This document shows, one piece after another, positions 6,924 through 13,767 of a DNA stretch of 24,797 nt. Source of the stretch: CAYOYK01 sp964408185 (GTDB lineage Bacteria; Bacillota; Clostridia; Christensenellales; Aristaeellaceae). The notes under the pieces were generated by a model. The model did no database searches, was not told where the DNA came from, and saw only the letters and a list, made by a program, of their open reading frames with translations. The DNA lies in the NCBI GenBank assembly GCA_964408185.1, contig CAYOYK010000036.1, positions 1-24,797 on the forward strand, read 5' to 3'. Numbering within the stretch: position 1 is the stretch's first letter; each line of letters starts with the position of its first letter. A program made the position numbers and the translations under genes.

Positions 6924-8012
6924 ATGAACACCAGCATCGCAACAAACATCCGCGCGCTCCGCAAAGGGCGCAGGCTGACGCAGGAGCAGCTTGCGGAGGC
7001 GCTGGGCGTGACGGTCGGGGCGGTATCCAAGTGGGAGTCCGGCTCGTCCACCCCGGATGTGTCGCTGATTATGGACATGGCGGCCTTCTTTGAGACCTCC
7101 GTGGACAGGATGCTTGGCTTCGACCTTCGGAGCGACGGCGCGAGCAAGGCGGTAGAGCGCATCAAGGCGCTGCGCAACGCCAAAAGCTTCGAGGCCGCCT
7201 CCGCCGAGGCGGAACGGGCGCTCCAAAAGTATCCCAACTCGTTCGAGGTGGCGTACGGCAGCGCGATCCAGTACAGCATGCGCGGCGTGGAGGAAAAATC
7301 GCAGAATGCGTTCCGGCGCGCCATGAGCCTCTTTGAGCGCTCCCTGGAGCTGATCGGCCAGAACAAAAACGAGCAGATCAACGAGTGGTCGATCAAAAAC
7401 CAAATCGCGTCGCTGTACCTGTTTATGCAGCAGACCGATCAGGCGCTTGCCCTCCTGAAGGCCAACAATGCGGACGGCCTGAACAACGGCGAAATCGGCT
7501 TTACCATCGCCGGGTCCCGCAATACGCCGGACGAGGCGCTCCCGTACCTATCCTCCGCGCTGCTGGACGATGTGACCAAGCTGCTGCGCGTGACGGTCGG
7601 GTTTGCCAACGCATACGGCCAGCAGAATGACCATGACGCGGTGCTGGGCGTGACGCAATGGATGCGAGGGCTCGTTACGGGGCTGATGGTTCCCGGCCGC
7701 GTCACATACCTTGACAAGGTGAACGCGGAGCTGTTGAGCCTCTGCTCTGCCGCCGCCGCCGCGATGAATCGGCCGGAGGACGCCAAGGCATACTTGATGG
7801 AGGCCATCGACGCCGCCAAGCGGTTTGACGCCGCGCCGGTCTATAAGTTTGAGGGAACCCGTTTCTACCATGCGACCAAGGACTACGTGGCGTTTGACGA
7901 CTTTGGCAGCACGGCCATGGAGGGCATCGGCGACGTGCTCCGTTCCAACGACCAAAATGAAGAATTGATCGCGCTCTGGGAGAAATCCCGCGCGATTGCG
8001 GACAAGAAATGA
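6924..8012 (+). CDS. XRE-family regulator with C-terminal TPR-like domain
   Basis: A 362-residue transcriptional regulator. The N-terminal Cro/C1-type helix-turn-helix spans about residues 4-62: NIRALRKGRRLTQEQLAEAL, then VTVGAVSKWESGSSTPD with the canonical recognition helix and the W-E-x-G motif. The rest (about 70-362) is an all-helical region with TPR-like pairs such as EAASAEAERALQKYP-SFEVAYGSAIQY and AKAYLMEAIDAAKRF. There is no signal peptide or membrane segment. This architecture is widespread in Clostridia; the targets are usually unknown and the helical part may sense a peptide or partner protein. The start is fixed by GGGAGGGG (6911-6918) 5 bases upstream. A small gene begins 9 bases after the stop, probably in the same transcript. 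Confidence 0.88.
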   Translation: MNTSIATNIRALRKGRRLTQEQLAEALGVTVGAVSKWESGSSTPDVSLIMDMAAFFETSVDRMLGFDLRSDGASKAVERIKALRNAKSFEAASAEAERALQKYPNSFEVAYGSAIQYSMRGVEEKSQNAFRRAMSLFERSLELIGQNKNEQINEWSIKNQIASLYLFMQQTDQALALLKANNADGLNNGEIGFTIAGSRNTPDEALPYLSSALLDDVTKLLRVTVGFANAYGQQNDHDAVLGVTQWMRGLVTGLMVPGRVTYLDKVNAELLSLCSAAAAAMNRPEDAKAYLMEAIDAAKRFDAAPVYKFEGTRFYHATKDYVAFDDFGSTAMEGIGDVLRSNDQNEELIALWEKSRAIADKK

Positions 8013-8021
8013 GAGGCAGAT

Positions 8022-8324
8022 ATGAAAACGATCAACCGCAATGGAGTGCAGGCTTTCGAGCTGGATAGCTCCGCGCTGCGCGCGGAGCACGCCGAAAAGG
8101 GGCTGACCTTCCAATGGTTTCAGACCGAGCGGGTTTGGAACTGCGAGGAGCCGGACGTCGCGCGCCGCGAGCGGACGGCCGCAAAGACGGAGACCGCCCG
8201 CCCCGCGACGGAGGCCGTGCGCGCGCTGCGCGGGCTGCTGGGTCTGCGCGTAAAAACAAGCGCGCGGCTGGCAGCCGAGCTTGTGGATGGACACCGCGCG
8301 GTCGCGGAGCCAAAGCAAGCCTGA
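8022..8324 (+). CDS. Small charged hypothetical protein (100 aa)
   Basis: I do not recognise this protein. Support for it being real: it starts 9 bases after the XRE gene stop with a GAGAGG-type ribosome site, codon third positions are strongly G/C like its neighbours, and a terminator follows 45 bases after its stop. The N-terminal half (FELDSSALRAEHAEKGLTFQ, then WFQTERVWNCEEPD) looks like folded protein, and the C-terminal half is Arg/Ala/Glu-rich and probably helical. There is no membrane segment. By position it may act with the XRE regulator, but nothing in its sequence shows how. Confidence 0.6.
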   Translation: MKTINRNGVQAFELDSSALRAEHAEKGLTFQWFQTERVWNCEEPDVARRERTAAKTETARPATEAVRALRGLLGLRVKTSARLAAELVDGHRAVAEPKQA

Positions 8325-8337
8325 GCGCGCAGTAAAA

Positions 8338-8377
8338 AAAGCAGTAAGCCAAAGTAAAACAAAGCAGTAAGCCAAAG
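8338..8377. repeat. Pair of 17-bp direct repeats before the terminator
   Basis: AAAGCAGTAAGCCAAAG occurs at 8338-8354 and 8361-8377, separated by six bases (TAAAAC). A third partial copy, GCAGTAA, lies at 8329-8335. The second copy provides the left arm of the terminator stem, which suggests local duplication of part of the terminator. Confidence 0.75.
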
Positions 8378-8398
8378 GACGACGTGCCTTTGGCTTTT
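8370..8398. terminator. Bidirectional terminator between the XRE unit and the kdpDE-type pair
   Basis: AGCCAAAGG (8370-8378) pairs with CCTTTGGCT (8387-8395) with an 8-base loop. On the plus strand TTTT ends the stem. On the minus strand the stem is followed by TACTGCTTTGTTTT. It serves converging genes on both sides. Confidence 0.8.
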
Positions 8399-8413
8399 GC
8401 ACGCCCGGCCCCT

Positions 8414-9133
8414 TCAGCCTGCGTCCACGGCGTTCTCCGCCATGCGGTAGCCCACGCCCACCTCCGTGAGGATGTAAATCGGCTCGTTGGGGTTGGCCTC
8501 GATTTTGCGGCGGATGCTTGCCATGTGGACGCGCAGGATTTTGTTGTCGGAGGTGGCCGACGGCCCCCAAAGCGCCGTGAGCATATGCTTGTAGGTGAGC
8601 ACCTGCCCGGCGTACTGCCCCAGCAGCGCCACGATGCGAAACTCGTTGGGCGTAAGGCACGCGTCCTGATCGGCAAGATAAACGCGGCGCTTTTTATAAT
8701 CGATCGTCAGCTCGCCTACGCGGTAGCGGTCGTTCAGCGCGATCTCCCCGCTGGCGGAGGCGGTGCGCGTGTGCCGCAGCGCGGTGCGAATGCGCGCCAG
8801 CAGCTCCACGCTGCCAAAGGGCTTGGTGAGGTAGTCGTCCGCGCCCAAATCAAGCGCCTGCGCCTTGTCGTTCTCCCCCGTGCGCGCGGAGATGACCACA
8901 ATCGGCACGGTCGTCCACTTGCGCAGGCTTTCGATGATCGCGTTGCCGTCCAGATCGGGCAGGCCGAGATCCAGCAGGACGCAGTCCGGGCAGTGCGAGG
9001 CGATCATGCGCAGGGCCTCCGCGCCCGTGGCCGTCGGCAGCGCGTCATAGCCGTTCGCCGTCAGCGTCGCCTTGAGAAATTTGCTGATGCCGGGGTCGTC
9101 CTCCACAATCAGCACCTTGCACTTGAGGCTCAT
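8414..9133 (-). CDS. KdpE-type OmpR-family response regulator
   Basis: A 239-residue two-component response regulator. The receiver domain has the acidic pocket EDD (residues 11-13), phospho-acceptor D55 in LLDLGLPD, S82 and K104 in LTKPFG. The C-terminal winged helix of OmpR/PhoB type ends in the usual RVHMASIRRKIE segment followed by TEVGVGYRM, which strongly resembles KdpE. Its start lies 1 base after the stop of the kinase gene, with GAGGAGG embedded in the kinase's last codons, so the two are co-translated. In the classical system KdpE activates kdpFABC for K+ uptake; no kdpFABC genes are in this window, so the target here is open. Confidence 0.92.
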   Translation of the reverse strand: MSLKCKVLIVEDDPGISKFLKATLTANGYDALPTATGAEALRMIASHCPDCVLLDLGLPDLDGNAIIESLRKWTTVPIVVISARTGENDKAQALDLGADDYLTKPFGSVELLARIRTALRHTRTASASGEIALNDRYRVGELTIDYKKRRVYLADQDACLTPNEFRIVALLGQYAGQVLTYKHMLTALWGPSATSDNKILRVHMASIRRKIEANPNEPIYILTEVGVGYRMAENAVDAG

Positions 9134-9134
9134 G

Positions 9135-10205
9135 TCAATCCTCCTCGCAGGGCAGCCAGAACAAAACGCTCGCGCCGCCCGCCTCGTTGTTGCGCGCGCT
9201 CATGCCGCCGCCGTGCGCCGCGATGATGGAGCGGCACACGGACAGCCCGATGCCCATGTTCCGGCGCCCGTCCGAGCTGGGCTGATCGGCGGGCTGTCCG
9301 TCGAACAGATGCGGCAGCGCGGCGGCCGGGAAGCCCGCGCCGTCATCGGCCACGGTAAATGTTACGCGGCCGGGCTGCCGCTGAATGTCCAAATCGATGC
9401 GCGTCGCGGCTTTGCCGTGGATCTCCGCGTTCTCGAACAGGTTGATGAGAACCTGCTCAATCAGCGTCGCGTCCATGGGCACAAGCAAAATCTCCTCCGG
9501 GCTGTGTACGCGCACGGGCAGCGCGTCCTTGCGCTTGCGAAACTTGACGATCGCGCTGCCTACGATCTCCTCCACAACCTCCTCGCTCTCCTTCAGCCGG
9601 ACGCCCTCGGCGTTGAGCTTGGTAATTGAAAGGATGTTTTCCGTTACGCGGGTGAGCCAGCGCGCGTCCTTTTGAATTTCCGAGAGCATTTCCTCGCGCT
9701 CCGCCTCCGGCAGGGAGCGGTTTTCCAGCAGCACGGAGCTTGCGCCCAAAATCGAAGCCAAGGGCGTGCGCAGGTCGTGCGATATGGAGCGCAGCAGGTT
9801 GGCGCGCATTTTCTCGTTTTGGGCTTCAAACCGGATTTGCTCCTGCCGCCGGAGCTGCGTGGACATGGCGCTGACAATCACGCTGACCACCAGCATCACG
9901 GCAAATGTAAGCGGGTAGCCCGTTATCGTGAGATTGAACGTGTAGAACGGGTAGGTGAAAAGGTAGTTGACGCACGCTACGCTGACCAGCGAGGCGATGA
10001 TTCCGTACGCGTAGCCCGTTGTGCAGCGCGCGATCAGCGCCACGCCCAGCACATACAGGCAGGAGGCGAACGGGTTGTTATCGTCGTCCAAGCGGGCCAG
10101 CAGCATGGCGAGGCCCGTACACAGCAGCAGTACGCCCAGCGTAACGCACACGTTTTGGGCGGCGGCCCATAACGGATGCGGGGCGGGCTGGCTCCGGCGG
10201 TTCAT
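9135..10205 (-). CDS. Short KdpD-type sensor histidine kinase (DUF4118 domain)
   Basis: A 356-residue membrane histidine kinase. Residues about 15-115 hold four closely spaced hydrophobic segments with GYAYGIIASLVSVACVNYLF, the hallmark of the KdpD DUF4118 membrane domain. The HisKA helix carries H143 in SISHDLRTPLASI. The ATPase domain shows the N-box (LINLFENAEIHG, 253-264), DDGAGFP (287-293) and GIGLS (318-322). Full-length KdpD (about 890 residues) has a cytoplasmic KdpD/Usp N-terminal region and a GAF part; both are missing here, so K+ or c-di-AMP sensing through those domains cannot occur. It forms an operon with the KdpE-type regulator and is divergent from the pyrophosphatase operon. 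A GAGGAAGG ribosome site precedes the ATG. Confidence 0.9.
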   Translation of the reverse strand: MNRRSQPAPHPLWAAAQNVCVTLGVLLLCTGLAMLLARLDDDNNPFASCLYVLGVALIARCTTGYAYGIIASLVSVACVNYLFTYPFYTFNLTITGYPLTFAVMLVVSVIVSAMSTQLRRQEQIRFEAQNEKMRANLLRSISHDLRTPLASILGASSVLLENRSLPEAEREEMLSEIQKDARWLTRVTENILSITKLNAEGVRLKESEEVVEEIVGSAIVKFRKRKDALPVRVHSPEEILLVPMDATLIEQVLINLFENAEIHGKAATRIDLDIQRQPGRVTFTVADDGAGFPAAALPHLFDGQPADQPSSDGRRNMGIGLSVCRSIIAAHGGGMSARNNEAGGASVLFWLPCEED

Positions 10206-10255
10206 GGCGCGTCCCTTCCTCTCTGCTCTGCCGACGCAGGCTCCTTTTCACGCTG

Positions 10256-10264
10256 ATTATACCA
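10256..10264 (-). promoter_or_regulatory. Extended -10 promoter of the kdpDE-type operon
   Basis: On the minus strand TGG-TATAAT (TATAAT at 10256-10261) lies about 50 bases ahead of the kinase start. The -35 position is not consensus-like. Confidence 0.6.
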
Positions 10265-10309
10265 TGAATCGCCGCGCTGCGCGAAGCGGCATACTGATCA
10301 GGCGCTTCC

Positions 10310-10343
10310 TTTCCGGAAAATTAGCGGAGGACGATGGTATAAT
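10310..10343 (+). promoter_or_regulatory. Promoter of the hppA operon with an adjacent palindrome
   Basis: TGG-TATAAT (TATAAT at 10338-10343) is an extended -10 box. The 10-bp palindrome TTTCCGGAAA (10310-10319) occupies the place where a -35 box would lie; no TTGACA-like hexamer is present. The promoter is divergent from that of the kdpDE-type pair, with about 80 bases between the two -10 boxes. Confidence 0.6.
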
Positions 10344-10381
10344 TTCCGCGGACTTCAGTATACAAAAAGGAGGCGCAAAGC

Positions 10382-10552
10382 ATGAAAAACGCAGGTAGCC
10401 ACAGCGTGGCTTATGAGGAGGCACGCAAGGAGTTCCGCAATTGTCTGGCCATGACGATCTTCGGTTTTGGCGTACCGGTCGTCATCGCGTTTCGGGAATG
10501 GCGGCCGATTATGCGCAGGGAGCTCAAAAGGGAGAGGGAGGGCAAAGCCTAA
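10382..10552 (+). CDS. Small putative membrane protein (56 aa) coupled to hppA
   Basis: I do not recognise this 56-residue protein. It is well supported as a gene: a perfect AAGGAGG (10367-10373) sits 8 bases before the ATG, an extended -10 promoter lies just upstream, and its TAA stop overlaps the ATG of the pyrophosphatase gene by one base (TAATG). A charged N-terminus (EEARKEFR, residues 12-19) is followed by one hydrophobic stretch (LAMTIFGFGVPVVIAF, 22-37) and a very basic C-terminus (RRELKREREGKA). A single-pass membrane protein with its charged tail in the cytoplasm is likely. A helper or regulatory role for the pyrophosphatase is inferred from position only. Confidence 0.75.
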   Translation: MKNAGSHSVAYEEARKEFRNCLAMTIFGFGVPVVIAFREWRPIMRRELKREREGKA

Positions 10553-12591
10553 TGGAATGGATGATCGTTTCCATCGGCGTATCGCTGCTTGCGCTGGGTG
10601 TGGCGGCGTATTTCTATCGGTGGGTCTTTGCGCTGCCAAGCGCCAATGAAAAGACGGAGGAAATCGGCAAGCTGATCCGCGACGGCGCGTTTACGTTTAT
10701 CAAGCGGGAGTACAGAACGCTGCTGATCTTCTGCGGCGTGGTCTCCATCGTGATCGTGCTGCTGTTTCCCAACCCCGTGTGGACGGGCAAGGGCCTTGGC
10801 CAGAACGTCATGATGCTGCTGGCCTACTGGCTGGGCACGGTGCTGTCTGGGCTGGCGGGCGTGGTGGGCATCAGCGTGGCGACGGTCGCCAACGTCAAGG
10901 CGGCCTCCGCCGCGCGCAAGGGGCTTGCGCCCGCGTTTATGGCGGGCTTTCGCGGCGGCGCGGTCATGGGCATGGCCGTCGTGGCGGCGTCGCTGATGGG
11001 CGCGGCCGCGCTGTACCTAGTTACCCGGAACACCACCGCGCTCATGGCTTTCAGCTTTGGCGCAAGCTCTCTGGCGCTGTTTGCCAAGGCGGGCGGCGGC
11101 ATCTTTACCAAGACGGCCGATATTGCCGCCGACCTCGCGGGCAAGGTGGAGCTTGGCATCCCGGAGGACGACCCGCGCAACCCCGCCGTCATTGCGGACA
11201 ACGTGGGCGATAACGTCGGCGATGTGGCCGGCATGGGTGCGGATCTGTTTGATTCCAACGTGGCCTCCGTCGCGGCGGCCATCGTCATCGCGGCGGCGCT
11301 GAATCAGGTGCAGCTTGTGTTCTGCTTTGGCGCGCTGGGGCTGCTGGCGTCGATCCTCGGCGTGCTGACCGCGCGCATCCGCGAGGGCGGCAATCCCGGC
11401 CGGGCGCTCAACCGGGGCACCTACCTTACCTGCGGCCTGTACATGCTGCTCACGCTGGGCGCGTCGCTGCTGTGCGGGTACAGCCTGCGCATCTGGGGCG
11501 CCTCCGCGCTGGGCATGGTGGCGGGCATTGTCATCGGCCTGACCAGCGAGTTTTTTACCGGCGACGACAAAAAGCCGGTCGCCAAGGTCGCCAAGGCGTG
11601 CCAGAGTGGCCCGGCGTTCACCATTCTGTCCGGCTTCTCGTATGGCCTGTGGAGCTCCCTGCCCTCGATGGTCGGCATCGGGCTCTCCGCGCTGCTGTCC
11701 TATCAGCTTTGCGCGCCGCTGGGCGAGGGCTACGCGATGCTGGGCATCGCCATAGCGGCCATCGGCATGCTGAGCGTGGTGGGAATGATCATCAGCAACG
11801 ACGCGTACGGCCCCATTGTGGATAACGCGCGCGGCTTGGCCGAGATGTGCGATTTGGGCGATCAGGTGCTGGACATCACCGACCAGCTGGATTCCGCCGG
11901 GAACACCTCCAAGGCCATTACCAAGGGCTTTGCCATCGGCGCGGCGGGTCTGACGGTCATCGCGCTGCTGGGTGCGTTTTTGGAAACCGTCGCGGGCTAT
12001 GGCGTGACGGTCTCGCTCAGCCTTATGGATCCGCTGGTGCTCTTTGGCCTGCTGACGGGCGCGGCGGTTCCCGCCGTGTTCTCCGCCATGCTGATTCTGG
12101 GCGTGAACCGCAACGCGCAGACCATGGTGCAGGAAATCCACCGCCAGTTCAAGTCCATCCCCGGACTGCGCGAGGGCAAGCCCGGCGTGAAGCCCGAATA
12201 TGGCCTCTGCATTGACATTGCGGCCAAGGGTGCGATCCGGGAGCTGATCCCGGCAGGCGCAATGGCCATTCTGATGACGCTTGCGGTTGGGCTCCTCGGC
12301 GGGGTAAAGGCCGTCGGCGGTTACTTGGCGGGCAACATCGTCACGGGGCTGCTGCTGGCGCTGCTGATGAGCAACGCGGGCGGCCTGTGGGATAACGCCA
12401 AGAAGTACATCGAGGCGGGCCATTGCGGCGGCAAGGGCAGCGACGCGCACAAAGCGGCGGTCATCGGCGATACCGTGGGCGATCCCTTCAAGGATACGGC
12501 GGGCCCGTCCATCAACACGCAGATCACGGTGGTCTCGCTGGTATCCTCCCTTGCGGCAGGGCTGTTTGTGGCCTGCTCGCTCATCCATTAA
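10552..12591 (+). CDS. hppA: Membrane-bound ion-pumping pyrophosphatase (K+-independent type)
   Basis: A 679-residue integral membrane pyrophosphatase that hydrolyses pyrophosphate and exports H+ and/or Na+. The diagnostic segments are GGGIFTKTADIAADLAGKVE (181-200), IPEDDPRNPAVIADNVGDNV (203-222) and, near the C-terminus, HKAAVIGDTVGDPFKDTAGP. Around sixteen hydrophobic segments are expected from the family. The K+-dependence site reads GNTSKAIT (450-457): Lys454 and Thr457 are the residues found in K+-independent enzymes, where K+-dependent ones have Ala and Gly/Ala. Which ion is pumped cannot be decided by eye. Its ATG overlaps the stop of the 56-residue protein, and its ribosome site (GGAGGG) lies inside that gene. 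The polyprenyl-phosphate transporter gene follows with 10 bases between. Confidence 0.96.
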   Translation: MEWMIVSIGVSLLALGVAAYFYRWVFALPSANEKTEEIGKLIRDGAFTFIKREYRTLLIFCGVVSIVIVLLFPNPVWTGKGLGQNVMMLLAYWLGTVLSGLAGVVGISVATVANVKAASAARKGLAPAFMAGFRGGAVMGMAVVAASLMGAAALYLVTRNTTALMAFSFGASSLALFAKAGGGIFTKTADIAADLAGKVELGIPEDDPRNPAVIADNVGDNVGDVAGMGADLFDSNVASVAAAIVIAAALNQVQLVFCFGALGLLASILGVLTARIREGGNPGRALNRGTYLTCGLYMLLTLGASLLCGYSLRIWGASALGMVAGIVIGLTSEFFTGDDKKPVAKVAKACQSGPAFTILSGFSYGLWSSLPSMVGIGLSALLSYQLCAPLGEGYAMLGIAIAAIGMLSVVGMIISNDAYGPIVDNARGLAEMCDLGDQVLDITDQLDSAGNTSKAITKGFAIGAAGLTVIALLGAFLETVAGYGVTVSLSLMDPLVLFGLLTGAAVPAVFSAMLILGVNRNAQTMVQEIHRQFKSIPGLREGKPGVKPEYGLCIDIAAKGAIRELIPAGAMAILMTLAVGLLGGVKAVGGYLAGNIVTGLLLALLMSNAGGLWDNAKKYIEAGHCGGKGSDAHKAAVIGDTVGDPFKDTAGPSINTQITVVSLVSSLAAGLFVACSLIH

Positions 12592-12601
12592 GGAGCGGCG
12601 G

Positions 12602-13441
12602 ATGAAAAAACCGGACGGAAATTGGTTGTTGATGCTGCTCAAGGGCGCGCTGATCGGCACGGGCGGCATCCTGCCGGGGATCAGCGGCGGCGTGCTGAGC
12701 GTTGCGCTGGGTGTTTACAAGCCCGTCATGGCGCTGCTGGCGCATCCCATCCGGGAGCTTCGCGCGCGCTTTTGGTACTACCTGCCGCTGGCCGTCGGCT
12801 TTGCGCTGGGCGTGCTGGGGCTTTCCCGCGTGGTGGCGTGGATGTTCAGCGCGTCCGAGGTTGCGGCGGTGTGGCTGTTTATCGGGCTGATCGCGGGCAC
12901 GTTCCCCTCGCTGTGGAAGGAGGCCGGGGCGCAGGGGAGGCCCGCCTCCGGCCTTGTATGCGGCGGTGTTGCATTTGCCGTGGCGCTGACGGGGTTCCTC
13001 CTGCTGCAAAGCGCCGGCACAGCGCAGGTGACGCCGAACGTGTGGGTTTGGCTGCTCTGCGGCGTGCTGTGGGGCGTGGGGCTGATTGCTCCGGGCATGA
13101 GCTCGTCGTCGCTGTTCATCCTGATGGGCGTGTACGAGCCGATGGCGACGGGGATCGCGGACCTGTCCCTGCCCGTGCTGCTGCCGATGGGCGCGGGCCT
13201 CGCGGCGAGCGTGCTCACGCTCTCGCATGGCGTCAACGCGCTGCTCCGGCGCTTCTACGCGCAGACGATGCACGCGATCATGGGCGTGGCGATGGCCTCC
13301 ACGGTCGCCATCATTCCGATCTCCTCGCTGACAAGCTGGCGGGGCACGCTGCTCTACGCCTTCTGCTTTGCGGTCGGGCTGATTGCCGCGCTGTGGATGG
13401 GCAGGCTGGGCGGCAGGCAGGAGGCCGCCAAGGAAGAATAG
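12602..13441 (+). CDS. popT: DUF368 polyprenyl-phosphate transporter (PopT family)
   Basis: A 279-residue multi-spanning membrane protein of the DUF368 family. Members have been identified as undecaprenyl-phosphate translocases that return the lipid carrier of wall synthesis to the cytoplasmic face. Family marks are the N-terminal GALIGTGGILPGISGGVLSV (residues 13-32), the internally repeated counterpart GVGLIAPGMSSSSLFILMG (about 159-177), and about eight hydrophobic segments. The two P-G-x-S loops are a repeated half-unit. Its AAGGAG ribosome site overlaps the stop codon of the pyrophosphatase gene, so it is co-expressed with that enzyme. The assignment to DUF368 is firm; the transported lipid is taken from the family, not from this sequence. 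Confidence 0.88.
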   Translation: MKKPDGNWLLMLLKGALIGTGGILPGISGGVLSVALGVYKPVMALLAHPIRELRARFWYYLPLAVGFALGVLGLSRVVAWMFSASEVAAVWLFIGLIAGTFPSLWKEAGAQGRPASGLVCGGVAFAVALTGFLLLQSAGTAQVTPNVWVWLLCGVLWGVGLIAPGMSSSSLFILMGVYEPMATGIADLSLPVLLPMGAGLAASVLTLSHGVNALLRRFYAQTMHAIMGVAMASTVAIIPISSLTSWRGTLLYAFCFAVGLIAALWMGRLGGRQEAAKEE

Positions 13442-13616
13442 CTTTTGGCAAGGCCGTTGCCGCGGGTCGGACTGGAGCCGTGGAAAAAGACACTCCCGAC
13501 AGCATGCGTAAGCCCCGCCTCTCATTGCGAAAGGCGGGGCGAATCCTTTGGCGGGCCTGCTGAGGTCACAGGAGGCTCATCACGCATACGAGAACCGTTT
13601 GTCGGGCCGACCGTCG
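13442..13616. other. Gene-free stretch with one GC-rich hairpin
   Basis: GCCCCGCCT (13512-13520) pairs with AGGCGGGGC (13532-13540) around an 11-base loop. On the plus strand it is followed by GAATCCTTT, and on the minus strand by TTACGC, so it is a weak terminator candidate for the converging DUF368 and rpe transcripts. I see no other gene or repeat here. Confidence 0.45.
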
Positions 13617-13712
13617 CTAATGCTGGTTCGCCTTGCGGCGCAGCTTGCTCCTGCGTGCCTCGTACAGCTTGAGCAGCAAAGGTTTGTCGGCCCGCGCGTC
13701 GTTTTTGCCCAT
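13617..13712 (-). CDS. Possible 31-residue basic protein downstream of rpe
   Basis: A short reading frame 55 bases after rpe in the same direction, with GAAGGGAG about 10 bases ahead of its ATG and G/C-rich third codon positions like its neighbours. The peptide begins MGKNDARADKPLLLKLYEAR and ends in a strongly basic helix-like segment (RRSKLRRKANQH). It is not SpoVM, the small protein found further along this gene order in Bacillus, and I do not recognise it. No thiN (thiamine pyrophosphokinase) gene, which often follows rpe, is present. It may be a real small basic, possibly RNA-binding, protein, but chance cannot be excluded for so short a frame. Confidence 0.5.
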   Translation of the reverse strand: MGKNDARADKPLLLKLYEARRSKLRRKANQH

Positions 13713-13767
13713 GACGGTCACGCTCCCTTCGCGGATAGATTGCCCGCACGCGCGCCGCGTCATGCGC

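Noticed and set aside
9135..10205. Sensor kinase as a truncated pseudogene of full-length kdpD
   Set aside because: It has its own promoter, ribosome site and intact membrane, HisKA and ATPase parts, so it is a short natural form, not a broken gene.
11017..12669. 550-residue minus-strand frame across hppA
   Set aside because: It is antisense to hppA and rich in Arg/His/Gln with no recognisable domain.
13522..13749. 75-residue minus-strand frame after rpe
   Set aside because: It overlaps the better-supported 31-residue frame in another phase, runs through the hairpin and has Pro/Arg-rich shadow-like content.
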